NCBI RefSeq assembly: GCF_020539525.1
Contig: NZ_JACDXX010000014.1
Coordinates: 1-64,000, forward strand
DNA: 64,000 nucleotides
Source of the DNA: Pseudogemmobacter faecipullorum
GTDB lineage: Bacteria; Pseudomonadota; Alphaproteobacteria; Rhodobacterales; Rhodobacteraceae
Direction: 5' to 3'
Part shown: positions 17,320 to 26,313 of the stretch, in pieces
How the letters are laid out: every line of letters starts with the position of its first letter
How positions within the stretch are numbered: the stretch's first letter is position 1
Program-made: the position numbers and the translations under genes
Notes under the pieces: generated by a model
What the model saw: only the letters and a program-made list of their open reading frames with translations
Databases searched by the model: none
Told to the model about the DNA's origin: nothing

Positions 17320-18978
17320 ATGTCCGTCCGTTTGCTCTATAATGCCCGCTATGCGACGCTGGTGCTGGCCGCGGCTGCAGCCCTGCTCTGCTGCGCTCTC
17401 GCCTTCTGGTCGCTGTGGTGGCTGCTGCCCGGACTGATCGCCGCCGCGCTTACCCTGCTGGGCCTGCATGATCTCAGACAGACCCGCCATGCGATTTTGC
17501 GCAACTATCCCGTCATTGGCCATCTGCGCTTTATCATTGAAAGCTTTCGCCCCGAGATCCGCCAGTATCTGATCGAGGGCGACCGCGATGAGGAACCCTT
17601 CTCGCGTGAGGCCCGGGCGCTGGTCTATCAGCGCGCCAAAGGCGCCGAGGACAAACGCCCCTTTGGCACGACGCAGAATGTCTATGCTTCGGGCTATTCC
17701 TGGATCACCCATTCGGCTGAGCCGGTCCATCTGGCCGATAAAGACTTCCGCGTGCCGATCGGCGGGCCGGACTGCACCCAGCCCTATGATGCAAGTCTTT
17801 ATAATATATCGGCAATGAGCTTTGGCTCGCTGTCAGGCAATGCCATTCTGGCGCTGAATAAGGGCGCGAAACTGGGCGGATTTGCCCATGATACCGGCGA
17901 GGGGTCGATCTCGCGCTATCACCGCCAGGGCGGCGGCGATCTGATCTATCAGGTGGCCTCGGGCTATTTCGGCTGCCGCAATGAGGACGGCAGTTTCTCG
18001 CCGGAAAAATTCGCGGTTCAGGCCGCTGATCCCCAGGTAAAGCTGATCGAGCTGAAACTGAGCCAGGGAGCAAAACCGGGCCATGGCGGCATGCTCCCCG
18101 CCTCCAAGATCACCCGTGAGATTTCCGAGGCGCGCGGCATTCCGATGGGGGTCGACTGCATTTCCCCGGCCGCGCATAGCGCTTTCTCCTCGCCGCTGGG
18201 ACTGATGCGTTTCATCGCCGAGCTGCGACAGCTGGCCGGGGGCAAGCCCGTGGGCTTTAAGCTCTGTATCGGTCACCGCCGGGAGTTTATGTGCATGGTG
18301 AAGGCGATGCTGGAAACCGGCATCACCCCCGATTTCATCGTCGTCGATGGCAAAGAGGGCGGCACAGGTGCTGCGCCGCTGGAATTCGCCAACCGGGTCG
18401 GCATGCCGATGCTCGAGGGGCTGACTTTCGTGCATAATACCCTGCGCGGCGCCGGTCTGCGCGACCGGATCTGCATCGGTGCTGCCGGCAAGATCATCTC
18501 GGCCTTTGACATCGCCCGCGCGCTGGCGCTCGGCGCGGACTGGTGCAATTCCGCCCGCGGCTTCATGTTCTCGATCGGCTGCATCCAGGCGCAGAGCTGC
18601 CATACCAATAAATGCCCGGTCGGCATCGCCACCCAGGATCCGTTGCGGCAAAAGGCGATTGATGTCCTGGACAAAAGCGAGCGCGTTGCGCGCTTCCACC
18701 GCAATACCATGCATGCGCTTGGCGAGCTGGCCGGGGCTGCGGGTCTGAGCGATCCGCGCGATTTCATGCCCTATCACTTCATGTTCCGCAATAAAGACAA
18801 TGAATTCAGCGACGGCAATGAGGTCTACAGCTATCTGCCCGAAGGCTTCCTGCTGGCCGGGGAAGAGATCAAAGGTCTGGAAAGCTGGTACAGCCGCTGG
18901 GACCGGGCCCGGGCCGACAGCTATGCCCCTTCTGAAATCCCGTTTGGCCCCTTCGAGCGTAAACCCCGCGCGGTGTGA
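17320..18978 (+). CDS. FMN-binding glutamate-synthase-family protein, membrane-anchored
   Basis: 552 residues. Two hydrophobic stretches near the N-terminus (about 10-45) suggest a membrane anchor. The rest is the FMN/FeS synthase domain of GltB: GEGSIS, KPGHGG, GGTGAAP and the 3Fe-4S motif C421-x5-C427-x4-C432 (CIQAQSCHTNKCPVG). There is no glutaminase domain, so it is not a full glutamate synthase. The family is widespread but poorly characterised. Context (LysR, amine transporter, cupin, amine oxidase) suggests oxidation or transfer of an amino group. ATG 17320 is preferred over the frame opening at 17263. Confidence 0.88.
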   Translation: MSVRLLYNARYATLVLAAAAALLCCALAFWSLWWLLPGLIAAALTLLGLHDLRQTRHAILRNYPVIGHLRFIIESFRPEIRQYLIEGDRDEEPFSREARALVYQRAKGAEDKRPFGTTQNVYASGYSWITHSAEPVHLADKDFRVPIGGPDCTQPYDASLYNISAMSFGSLSGNAILALNKGAKLGGFAHDTGEGSISRYHRQGGGDLIYQVASGYFGCRNEDGSFSPEKFAVQAADPQVKLIELKLSQGAKPGHGGMLPASKITREISEARGIPMGVDCISPAAHSAFSSPLGLMRFIAELRQLAGGKPVGFKLCIGHRREFMCMVKAMLETGITPDFIVVDGKEGGTGAAPLEFANRVGMPMLEGLTFVHNTLRGAGLRDRICIGAAGKIISAFDIARALALGADWCNSARGFMFSIGCIQAQSCHTNKCPVGIATQDPLRQKAIDVLDKSERVARFHRNTMHALGELAGAAGLSDPRDFMPYHFMFRNKDNEFSDGNEVYSYLPEGFLLAGEEIKGLESWYSRWDRARADSYAPSEIPFGPFERKPRAV

Positions 18979-19105
18979 TCCGCGCCGGGGGCAAAGCGGG
19001 TTTAGCGACCCTCTCTGAAGAACCATACATCATTGTACGGATCGCGCAGCGGCGTTATTCAGGCGCCGGGGCGCCGTCCTGCGCGCCGTAGAGAGAGCGC
19101 CAGAT

Positions 19106-19474
19106 ATGGAACATCAGCAGAAATCACCCCCGCGCGTCACACGCTTTGACGGGCTGGACTTTGCGCCCCGCTTTGCTTTCCCGCAGATGTGTAAGGTTGT
19201 GGAAGTGGCGGGCCTTGCCGATCGCAGTGCCCTGGCAGGTGGCTTCGCCCGGTTCACTGCCGCCGAAATTCCCTGGCAACTGCGCTATGATGAGCTGATC
19301 CTGGTGCTGGAAGGCGAATTCACCGTCGAGACCGCCGAGGGGCGGCTCAGCGCCGGGCCGCGTGACACGATCTGGCTGCCGGCAGGGACCAAAGTCACCT
19401 ATATCGCCGAGAATGCTCTGGTGTTTTACAGTCTGCAGCCTGCCTCCTGGGCCAGCGAGGAGGCCGCGCTGTGA
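19106..19474 (+). CDS. cupin protein, EutQ-like
   Basis: 122 residues. The cupin beta-barrel is visible in YDELILVLEGEFTVET and GPRDTIWLPAGTKVTY, resembling the C-terminal domain of EutQ (ethanolamine utilisation). Members of this group can be small-molecule binding or kinase-like, and the function here is unclear. The gene overlaps the next oxidoreductase gene by four bases (GTGA), so the two are co-expressed. Confidence 0.8.
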   Translation: MEHQQKSPPRVTRFDGLDFAPRFAFPQMCKVVEVAGLADRSALAGGFARFTAAEIPWQLRYDELILVLEGEFTVETAEGRLSAGPRDTIWLPAGTKVTYIAENALVFYSLQPASWASEEAAL

Positions 19475-20793
19475 GCCGCCGCATCACCCATCTGCCGAAA
19501 AATGACCGCAGCCTCGGCTGGAGTGCGATCCTGCCGAAACGCCCGCCGCGCCCGGCCCTGCAGGGGGATCAGACTGCTGATATCGTGGTGATCGGCGCAG
19601 GCTTTGCCGGTCTCGGTGCGGCGCGGCGCCTTGCCGAGCTGAATCCGGGCCTCGATATTGCGCTGATCGAGGCCGACCTGGTCGGCGAGAATGCCTCGGG
19701 CCGCAATTCGGGCTTTGGCATCGATCTGCCACATAATACCGGCTCGTCGATGGAGGAGCTGGCGCGCGGCCGCGCCTATCTGCGGCTGTCACGCGCCGGG
19801 ATTTCTGCCCTGCGCGATACCGTTACGCGGCATCAGATTGACTGCGACTGGAGCGAGGACGGCAAGTTCCACACTGCCAGCTCGGATCGGGGTCGCCGGG
19901 AAGTGCTTGTTCCGACAACAGAAGAGCTGGACCGGCTGGGAGAAAGCTATCGCTGGCTGGACCGCGAGGCCTGCGCCGCCCGGCTGGGCACCGGCCATTT
20001 CGCCGCCGCGGTTTATACCCCGGGCACTGTGCTGCTGAACCCCTCCGCGCTGTGCCGCGGCCTGGCCAGCGCGCTGCCGGAAAATGTCCGGCTCTATGAG
20101 AACAGCCCGGTCATTGAGGCTGATTTTGGTCCGGTGATCACGCTGAAAACCCCGCAGGGCAGCCTGCGCGCGGCAAAGGCGATTATTGCGGTGAATGGCT
20201 TTGCCATGCGCTTTGGCTTCTGGAAGGGGCGGCTGCTGAATTTTGCGGCCCACGCCAGCCTCACCCGGCCCTTGACCAGTGAGGAACAGGCAAAGATTGG
20301 CAATATCGCCCCCTGGGGTACCACGCCCGCCAATGCCTTTGCCGGGGTGACGCTGCGCTATACCAATGACCGGCGCATTCTGGTCCGCCAGAATATTCAT
20401 TTCCAGCCCTCGATGCAGGTCAGTCCGGCCTTGCAGGCCCGGGTGCGGCGCGGGCATCAGCGGCTGTTTGAGACCCTGTTCCCGGCTTTGCCGGGCGTGA
20501 CGATGGAGCATAGCTGGACCGGTTTCATCTGCCTGTCGCGCAATGGCACGCCTGGCTTTGGCCAGATGGCCCCGAATATCTGGAGCGCGGTCTGCCAGAA
20601 TGCGGTGGGGGTGACCAAGGGCACGATGAGCGGCAGAATGGCGGCGACTATGGCGCTTGGTGCCGAGGATCCGCTGCTGGCCGATATGATCAGTCTTGGC
20701 CAGCCCAATGCGGTTCCGCCCCGACCATTTCTGGACATTGGTGTCCGGGCAAAATTCGCCTGGGAGATCTTTACCAATCGCCACGAGGCCTGA
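19471..20793 (+). CDS. FAD-dependent amine oxidase/dehydrogenase, DAO family, PuuB-like
   Basis: 440 residues, GTG start overlapping the cupin stop. The dinucleotide motif VIGAGFAGLGAARRL is at about 39-54, followed by ASGRNSGFG, typical of the gamma-glutamylputrescine oxidase/DadA branch, and a C-terminal PNIWSAVCQNAVGVTKGT flavin-contact segment. Such enzymes oxidise secondary or primary amines to imines. The likely substrate is the compound taken up by the divergent PotABCD-type importer, but that is an inference. Confidence 0.87.
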   Translation: MSRRITHLPKNDRSLGWSAILPKRPPRPALQGDQTADIVVIGAGFAGLGAARRLAELNPGLDIALIEADLVGENASGRNSGFGIDLPHNTGSSMEELARGRAYLRLSRAGISALRDTVTRHQIDCDWSEDGKFHTASSDRGRREVLVPTTEELDRLGESYRWLDREACAARLGTGHFAAAVYTPGTVLLNPSALCRGLASALPENVRLYENSPVIEADFGPVITLKTPQGSLRAAKAIIAVNGFAMRFGFWKGRLLNFAAHASLTRPLTSEEQAKIGNIAPWGTTPANAFAGVTLRYTNDRRILVRQNIHFQPSMQVSPALQARVRRGHQRLFETLFPALPGVTMEHSWTGFICLSRNGTPGFGQMAPNIWSAVCQNAVGVTKGTMSGRMAATMALGAEDPLLADMISLGQPNAVPPRPFLDIGVRAKFAWEIFTNRHEA

Positions 20794-21130
20794 CCCCGGG
20801 GGGGCGAACATCCAGCCGGGGGGCCCGTCTGGCGGTGCTGATGCGCGGCGCGGATTTCAGCTGGCACGCCCCGGCGCAGATCGCCGAACTGACCCGGCTG
20901 CAGGAAATTGCCTGGGAGGGCTGAGGCAGGGTCTTCCCCATGGGGAAGCGGCGGCATGAGCCGCCGCCGCTCGTGCGGCGCGCTGTGAGGATCAGAACGC
21001 GAAACAGCGTGACGCCGGCGGCCCGAGAGGGCTTTGCCCCGAATGGCGGCCCGATCTCATACCTGGGCCTCCGGCCTGCCCCTGCCTCAGCGATTTCAGA
21101 TGCCGCTGATCCTGTCCCTGCCTTCCGCCA
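20794..21130. other. gene-free stretch with a possible short coding remnant
   Basis: 337 bases between the converging oxidase and LacI-type genes. A plus-strand frame ending at 20,923 (RLAVLMRGADFSW to EIAWEG) looks coding-like but is only about 35 codons long and has no clean start; it may be the end of a decayed gene. Otherwise I see nothing. Confidence 0.35.
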
Positions 21131-22132
21131 TTATACGAATTTCCGCAGGATACAGGGCACGGTCTGACATTCACTGCTGAGCGTCCGGCTGGCCATCAGC
21201 TCAAAAACCCTGTCCAGCATCCTCGGCACATCCTGCTCTACCATGCCGATATTCCCGGGCAGGAATGAGCCGAAAGGATCCCAGTCAAAACAGCCGAAAC
21301 GCAATCTGCTCTGCGCCGCGCCCAGACTGCTGCGCCAGCGGATCACCCCTTCAAGCGAAATCGTCGAATTGACGAACAGGCCCAGCGGATGCGCCGGTCC
21401 CAGCCGCTCCAGCGCGCTGGCGGCGCGATCAGCGGAATAGCCGGTTGCGAGTATGTGATGCTCGGGCACCGCAATGCCACGGCTTTCATGCGCGGTCAGA
21501 AAACCGCGCAGACGCATGGCGGTGTTATGATCACTCAGCCGGCCGCCGACGAAATGCAGCGCCCCGCCGCTTCCGGGATCGCTGTCGCATTTGTGCAGGA
21601 TCAGCTCGGTCAGCTGCTGCGCCGCCGTAAAATTGTCAGAGACAACCGAAGGCGCCAGCGCGCCGGGCAGATCAAGGTTGATCACCTGCACCCCTGCACT
21701 TTTGCACAAAGAGGCAATCCGGTCCGGGTCGGTGGCGCCGGTGGCGATCAGGCATTCCGCCTGGTAGGAAATCAGCTCGCGCGCGGCCTCAAATTCCAGC
21801 TCCGGGTCGCGCCGGGTGCAGGTGATCACCGGAAACAGCCCGCGCGCCCGGGCCATGGTCTCAAACTCTTCAGCGATCCGCCCGAAATAGCGGTTATCGT
21901 ATTTGGGAATGATCATGCCGACGATGTTTGACTTTTCGCGGCGCAGCAGGCTGGCCTGCACATTCACCGCATAGCCCTCTTCGCCGGCAATGCGCATCAC
22001 CCGCTCGGCAAGGCTGCGGCTGATTCGACGCTTTTGCCAGGTGCCGTTCAGCACCGAGCTCACGGCACTGGGCGAGGCACCGGCCAGGCCGGCCAGATCG
22101 TAAATTGTCGGCTTTTTTCTGCTCGTTTCCAA
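21131..22132 (-). CDS. LacI-family transcriptional repressor of the pentitol operon
   Basis: 333 residues from TTG 22132, chosen because AGGAAGGGGGG lies upstream and the helix-turn-helix (TIYDLAGLAGASPSAVSSVLNG) then begins at the usual place; the longer frame from 22231 would run into the operator. The C-terminal part is a periplasmic-binding-protein-like sugar sensor. It is divergent from the sugar transporter operon, with a good LacI-type operator in the gap. Confidence 0.9.
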   Translation of the reverse strand: METSRKKPTIYDLAGLAGASPSAVSSVLNGTWQKRRISRSLAERVMRIAGEEGYAVNVQASLLRREKSNIVGMIIPKYDNRYFGRIAEEFETMARARGLFPVITCTRRDPELEFEAARELISYQAECLIATGATDPDRIASLCKSAGVQVINLDLPGALAPSVVSDNFTAAQQLTELILHKCDSDPGSGGALHFVGGRLSDHNTAMRLRGFLTAHESRGIAVPEHHILATGYSADRAASALERLGPAHPLGLFVNSTISLEGVIRWRSSLGAAQSRLRFGCFDWDPFGSFLPGNIGMVEQDVPRMLDRVFELMASRTLSSECQTVPCILRKFV

Positions 22133-22211
22133 ACCGCCGCCCCCCTTCCTGCCGCCCGCTCTTTCCCCTCTACACCTCTTTCTTGACAAAGTGAAATCGA
22201 TGGAGCAGCAA

Positions 22212-22231
22212 TTGCACAATCGATTGAGCAA
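22212..22231. promoter_or_regulatory. LacI-type operator
   Basis: Near-perfect 20-base palindrome TTGCACAATC|GATTGAGCAA (9 of 10 positions match) with the central CG characteristic of LacI-family operators, centred on CAATCGATTG. It lies between the divergent repressor and transporter genes, 24 bases after a TTGACA hexamer (22183-22188). A second half-like GTTGATTGTC follows at about 22,238. Confidence 0.7.
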
Positions 22232-22374
22232 AGCTCAGTTGATTGTCCCAGGGAGGGGGCAGCGGAGGGAAATCGTAAGCCGAACCTGCTGATCCGGGAA
22301 AAGTCCGGGCGGCAGGTCAGAGGGCTGTTCCTTCAGCAGGCGCCCCGGGCATGTTAAACATGGAGGAGGAAACC

Positions 22375-23415
22375 ATGACCAGACTTACAGGCCTGCTGTC
22401 CACATCGGCCGTCTGCGCCGCTTTCATCGCCACTGCGGCTTCGGCCCAGACCGTGGCCTTCCTGATGCCGGATCAGGCATCAACCCGCTATGAAGAACAT
22501 GACTGGCCCGGTTTTGAGGCCAAAATGGCCGGGCTCTGCGCTGATTGCACGCTGGTCTATCAGAATGCCAATGGCGATGTGGCGCTGCAGCAGCAGCAGT
22601 TCAATTCGGTGATCGCACAGGGCGCCAAAGTGATTGTGCTCGATCCTGTCGATTCCGCCGCAGCCGCCGGGCTGGTCGAGATCGCCCATTCCCAGGATGT
22701 GAAGGTCATCGCCTATGACCGCCCCATTCCGGACAAGGTCGCAGATTTTTATGTCTCTTTCGATAATGAGGGCATCGGCTATGCCATCGCCCAGTCGCTG
22801 GTCGAGCATCTGAAAGCCTCGGGCGTGCCCGATGGCGCGGGCGTGCTGCAGATCAATGGCTCGCCCACCGATGCTGCCGCTGGCCTGATCCGCGACGGCA
22901 TCGACCGCGCCCTTGATGCCTCGCCCTATAAAACCCTGTCCGAATTTGACACCCCCGACTGGGCACCGCCGAAAGCCCAGGAATGGGCCGCAGGTCAGAT
23001 CACCCGTTTCGGCGGTGATATCAAAGGCATCGTGGCGGCGAATGACGGCACCGGCGGTGGCGCGATCGCGGCGCTGAAAGCGGCAGGGGCTGATCCGCTG
23101 CCGCCGGTCACCGGCAATGACGCGACCATTGCCGCGCTGCAGCTGATCATCGCCGGGGATCAGTATAATACCATCTCCAAACCCTCTGAAATCGTTGCCG
23201 CGGCGGCGGCTGAAGTGGTGGTGAAACTGCTGGCGGGCGAGACGCCGCAAGCCACGACCACGCTTTACGACACGCCCTCGCAGCTCTTTGTTCCGGCCGT
23301 GGTCACCCAGGCCAATATCAAAGAGCTGATCTTTGATGCCGGCATTCAGACCAGTGCCGAGGTCTGCACCGCCGAATATGCCGATGCCTGTGCGGCCCTC
23401 GGCATCACTCAGTAA
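22375..23415 (+). CDS. sugar/polyol ABC transporter substrate-binding protein
   Basis: 346 residues from ATG 22375, with GGAGGAGG just upstream. It has a signal peptide (CAAFIATAASAQ) and then a periplasmic sugar-binding fold of the RbsB/XylF/FrcB type (VIVLDPVDSAAAAGLV, AYDRPIP, GIVAANDGTGGGAI). Four cysteines (two in CADC, two near the C-terminus) may form disulfides. First gene of the operon; the downstream dehydrogenase and kinase suggest a pentitol ligand such as ribitol. Confidence 0.93.
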   Translation: MTRLTGLLSTSAVCAAFIATAASAQTVAFLMPDQASTRYEEHDWPGFEAKMAGLCADCTLVYQNANGDVALQQQQFNSVIAQGAKVIVLDPVDSAAAAGLVEIAHSQDVKVIAYDRPIPDKVADFYVSFDNEGIGYAIAQSLVEHLKASGVPDGAGVLQINGSPTDAAAGLIRDGIDRALDASPYKTLSEFDTPDWAPPKAQEWAAGQITRFGGDIKGIVAANDGTGGGAIAALKAAGADPLPPVTGNDATIAALQLIIAGDQYNTISKPSEIVAAAAAEVVVKLLAGETPQATTTLYDTPSQLFVPAVVTQANIKELIFDAGIQTSAEVCTAEYADACAALGITQ

Positions 23416-23450
23416 CCAGCGCGTTTCGTGACGCCTGGCGCATGAGCCCC

Positions 23451-23476
23451 GGCCTGCCCGTGCCAGCGGGCAGGCC
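23451..23476 (+). other. intergenic mRNA hairpin between binding protein and ATPase genes
   Basis: Perfect 10-base stem GGCCTGCCCG / CGGGCAGGCC with a six-base loop, no T-tract. Hairpins at this position, just after the binding-protein gene, usually stabilise the upstream mRNA so that the binding protein is made in excess over the membrane components. Confidence 0.65.
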
Positions 23477-23496
23477 AACCCTGCAGAGGAAAAAAC

Positions 23497-24282
23497 ATGA
23501 GCACCCCTGGTTCGGCCCCGATCCTGCGCCTCAATGGCGTCTCAAAAAGCTTTGGCGCGGTTTCCGCCCTGACCGATATCGCGCTTGAGGTTTACCCCGG
23601 CGAGGTGGTCGCGCTGGTCGGCGACAATGGCGCGGGCAAATCCACGCTGGTCAAGGTCCTGGCCGGGGTGCATCAGCCCACATCGGGCATAGTGGAATTC
23701 ATGGGCGAGGAGGTGTCGCTGACCTCGCCTGGCAAAGCGCTTGAGCTGGGCATTGCCACGGTATTCCAGGACCTGGCGCTTTGTGAAAATCTTGATGTCG
23801 TCGCCAATCTGTTTCTGGGCCAGGAGCTTTCGCCCTGGCGGCTCGATGAGGTGCAGATGGAGGTCCGCGCCTGGACCCTGCTCAAAGAGCTCGCGGCCCG
23901 CATCCCCTCGGTGCGCGAACCTGTGGCATCGCTTTCGGGTGGGCAGCGCCAGACCGTCGCCATCGCGCGCTCGCTGCTGACCAGCCCGAAGATCATCATG
24001 CTCGACGAGCCCACCGCCGCCCTTGGTGTCGCCCAGACCGCAGAGGTGCTGAACCTGATTGAGCGGGTACGCCAGCGCGGGCTGGGGGTGATCCTGATCT
24101 CGCATAATATGGATGATGTGCGGGCCGTGGCGGACCGGATTGTCGTGCTGAGGCTCGGGCGCAACAATGGCGAGTTTACCGCCGATACCTCGCACCAGGA
24201 CCTTGTCGCCGCAATCACCGGCGCCAGTGAAAATGCGGTCTCGCGCCGCGCCGCCCGCAAGAATGAAGAGGCAGTTCAGTAA
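23497..24282 (+). CDS. sugar ABC transporter ATP-binding protein, single-domain (FrcA-like)
   Basis: 261 residues with one complete ABC domain: Walker A GDNGAGKST, signature LSGGQRQ, Walker B IIMLDEPTAALG and H-loop ISHN. RbsA/XylG proteins normally carry two such domains in about 500 residues; this half-size form matches the FrcA type and would work as a homodimer. The stop is one base before the permease ATG. Confidence 0.92.
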   Translation: MSTPGSAPILRLNGVSKSFGAVSALTDIALEVYPGEVVALVGDNGAGKSTLVKVLAGVHQPTSGIVEFMGEEVSLTSPGKALELGIATVFQDLALCENLDVVANLFLGQELSPWRLDEVQMEVRAWTLLKELAARIPSVREPVASLSGGQRQTVAIARSLLTSPKIIMLDEPTAALGVAQTAEVLNLIERVRQRGLGVILISHNMDDVRAVADRIVVLRLGRNNGEFTADTSHQDLVAAITGASENAVSRRAARKNEEAVQ

Positions 24283-24283
24283 C

Positions 24284-25537
24284 ATGGCGCAAGACACTCA
24301 ACAAACCGCACCGGTCAGCCTCGACAGGGCCGACAGCAGGCTCCGCCATGATCAGGGGCTGAGGGGCGCGCTGCGCGGCTTTATCGATCAGGTGCGCTCG
24401 GGCGATCTCGGTATGCTGCCGGTGGTGATCGGTCTGATCCTGATCTCAACCGTATTCACCATCCTCAATCCGGTGTTTCTGGCCCCCAATAACCTGGTGA
24501 ACCTGCTGTTTGATGCCGCCGCCGTGGGGCTGATCGCGCTTGGCGTGGTCTGTGTGCTGCTGCTGGGCGAGATTGATCTCTCGATCGGCTCGATGAGCGG
24601 CCTTGCCTCGGCCATGGTCGGGGTGCTCTGGGTTCAGGCCGGGCTGCCTTTGCCGCTGACCATTCTGGCGGTGGTGCTGACCGGGGCGCTGGTCGGCGCG
24701 GTCTATGGCCTGCTGCGCAATGCCTTTGAAATGCCCAGCTTTGTCGCAACGCTTTCAGGCCTGCTCGCGCTGCTCGGGTTGCAGCTCTATCTGCTGGGCC
24801 CGACCGGCTCGATCAACCTGCCCTTCTCATCCTCTCTGGTCCGCTTTGGCCAGATCCTGATCCTGCCCGCCTGGGTCTCCTATCTGCTGGCAGTGCTGCC
24901 AGGGCTGCTGATCATCACCGGCGGGCTTCAGAACGGACAAAAGCGCCGTGCGGCAGGTCTGAGCGCGCCGGGACTGAGCGTGACCATCACCAAAGCCGCA
25001 GCCCTCAGCGCGGCGCTGATCTTTGCCGTCTATTACCTCGAGCTGGGGCGCGGCGTGCCGCTGATCTTTGGCGTCTTTACCCTGTTCGTGGTGGCGCTGA
25101 ATTATGCGCTGACCCGCACCAGATGGGGCCGCTCGATGTTTGCCGTCGGCGGCAATGCCGAAGCCGCCCGGCGCTCGGGCATCAATGTCCGGCGCATCCG
25201 GCTTTCGGCTTTTGTCATCTGCTCAGCCCTTGCCGCGCTTGGCGGTGTCTTTGCCGCCGCACGCCTGGCCTCGGCCAGCCAGCAGGCCGGTACCGGGGAT
25301 GTGAACCTCAATGCGATTGCCGCAGCGGTGATCGGCGGCACCTCGCTTTTTGGCGGCCGTGGCTCGGCCTGGTCGGCTTTGCTTGGCGTGATCGTCATCA
25401 TGGCGATCTCAAACGGGCTGACGCTACTGAACCTCTCATCCTCGCTGCGCTATATGATCACCGGAGCTGTCCTCGCCATTGCAGTGATCGTTGACTCGCT
25501 CGCCCGCCGCTCCCGCGCCAGCCATGGCCGCGCCTGA
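24284..25537 (+). CDS. sugar ABC transporter permease, XylH/FrcC-like
   Basis: 417 residues with a cytoplasmic N-terminus (about 45 residues) and roughly ten hydrophobic helices. The conserved segments GEIDLSIGSMSGL and GGTSLFGGRGS are typical of the ribose/xylose permease family. The frame could open at 24,167, but ATG 24284, right after the ATPase stop, is the sensible start. Confidence 0.92.
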   Translation: MAQDTQQTAPVSLDRADSRLRHDQGLRGALRGFIDQVRSGDLGMLPVVIGLILISTVFTILNPVFLAPNNLVNLLFDAAAVGLIALGVVCVLLLGEIDLSIGSMSGLASAMVGVLWVQAGLPLPLTILAVVLTGALVGAVYGLLRNAFEMPSFVATLSGLLALLGLQLYLLGPTGSINLPFSSSLVRFGQILILPAWVSYLLAVLPGLLIITGGLQNGQKRRAAGLSAPGLSVTITKAAALSAALIFAVYYLELGRGVPLIFGVFTLFVVALNYALTRTRWGRSMFAVGGNAEAARRSGINVRRIRLSAFVICSALAALGGVFAAARLASASQQAGTGDVNLNAIAAAVIGGTSLFGGRGSAWSALLGVIVIMAISNGLTLLNLSSSLRYMITGAVLAIAVIVDSLARRSRASHGRA

Positions 25538-25573
25538 GCCCGTGCCAGACATCTGTTTTATCGGAGAAGTAAC

Positions 25574-26302
25574 ATGACCGGACGCCTGCAAGGTAAAACC
25601 GCCGCAATCACCGGGGCCGCTTCAGGGATCGGCCTGGAATGTGCCCGCATCCTGATCGAGGAAGGCGCAGAGGTGGTGCTGATCGACCGGGCGGCCGACC
25701 GGCTCGCCACGCTTTGCCAGGATCTGGGGCCTGCGGCAAAACCGCTGGTGGTCGATCTGCTGGACGGAAAGCAGGTGTCCTCGATGCTGCCGAAAATCGA
25801 GGCTCTGGTCGGGCCGCTGGATATTTTCCACGCCAATGCCGGGGCCTATATCGGCGGCCCGGCGGCAGAGGGCGATCCTGATGCCTGGGACCGGATGCTG
25901 AACCTTAATATCAATGCCGCGTTCCGCTCGGTCCAGGCGGTGCTGCCTGCGATGATCGAACGTAAAACCGGCGATATCATCTTCACCAGCTCGGTTGCCG
26001 GCGTCGTGCCGGTGATCTGGGAGCCGGTCTATACCGCCTCTAAATTCGCGGTACAGGCCTTCCTGCATGCAACCCGGCGCCAGGTCTCGCAATATGGGAT
26101 CCGCATGGGCGCGGTGCTGCCTGGCCCGGTGGTGACGGCGCTGATCGATGACTGGCCGCGCGAGAAGATGGAAGAGGCTCTGGCCAGTGGCTCGCTGATG
26201 CAGCCGCGCGAAGTAGCCGAGGCCGTGCTGTTCATGCTGACCCGCTCGCGCGGGGTGGTGATCCGCGATCTGGTGATCCTGCCAAACAGTCTCGATCTGT
26301 GA
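25574..26302 (+). CDS. short-chain dehydrogenase, probably ribitol 2-dehydrogenase
   Basis: 242 residues. Cofactor loop TGAASGIG (13-20), NAG (88-90) and catalytic S140, Y153-x3-K157 (YTASK) are in place. D38 after the second beta strand (LIDRA) favours NAD over NADP. It resembles ribitol 2-dehydrogenases, which oxidise ribitol to D-ribulose; this fits the ribulokinase-like gene that follows. Substrate is inferred from context. Confidence 0.87.
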   Translation: MTGRLQGKTAAITGAASGIGLECARILIEEGAEVVLIDRAADRLATLCQDLGPAAKPLVVDLLDGKQVSSMLPKIEALVGPLDIFHANAGAYIGGPAAEGDPDAWDRMLNLNINAAFRSVQAVLPAMIERKTGDIIFTSSVAGVVPVIWEPVYTASKFAVQAFLHATRRQVSQYGIRMGAVLPGPVVTALIDDWPREKMEEALASGSLMQPREVAEAVLFMLTRSRGVVIRDLVILPNSLDL

Positions 26303-26313
26303 CGGAGGCGCAG

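Noticed and set aside
20815-20923. Short frame ending EIAWEG after the amine oxidase
   Set aside because: About 35 codons, no start and no recognised family; kept as a possible remnant, not a gene.
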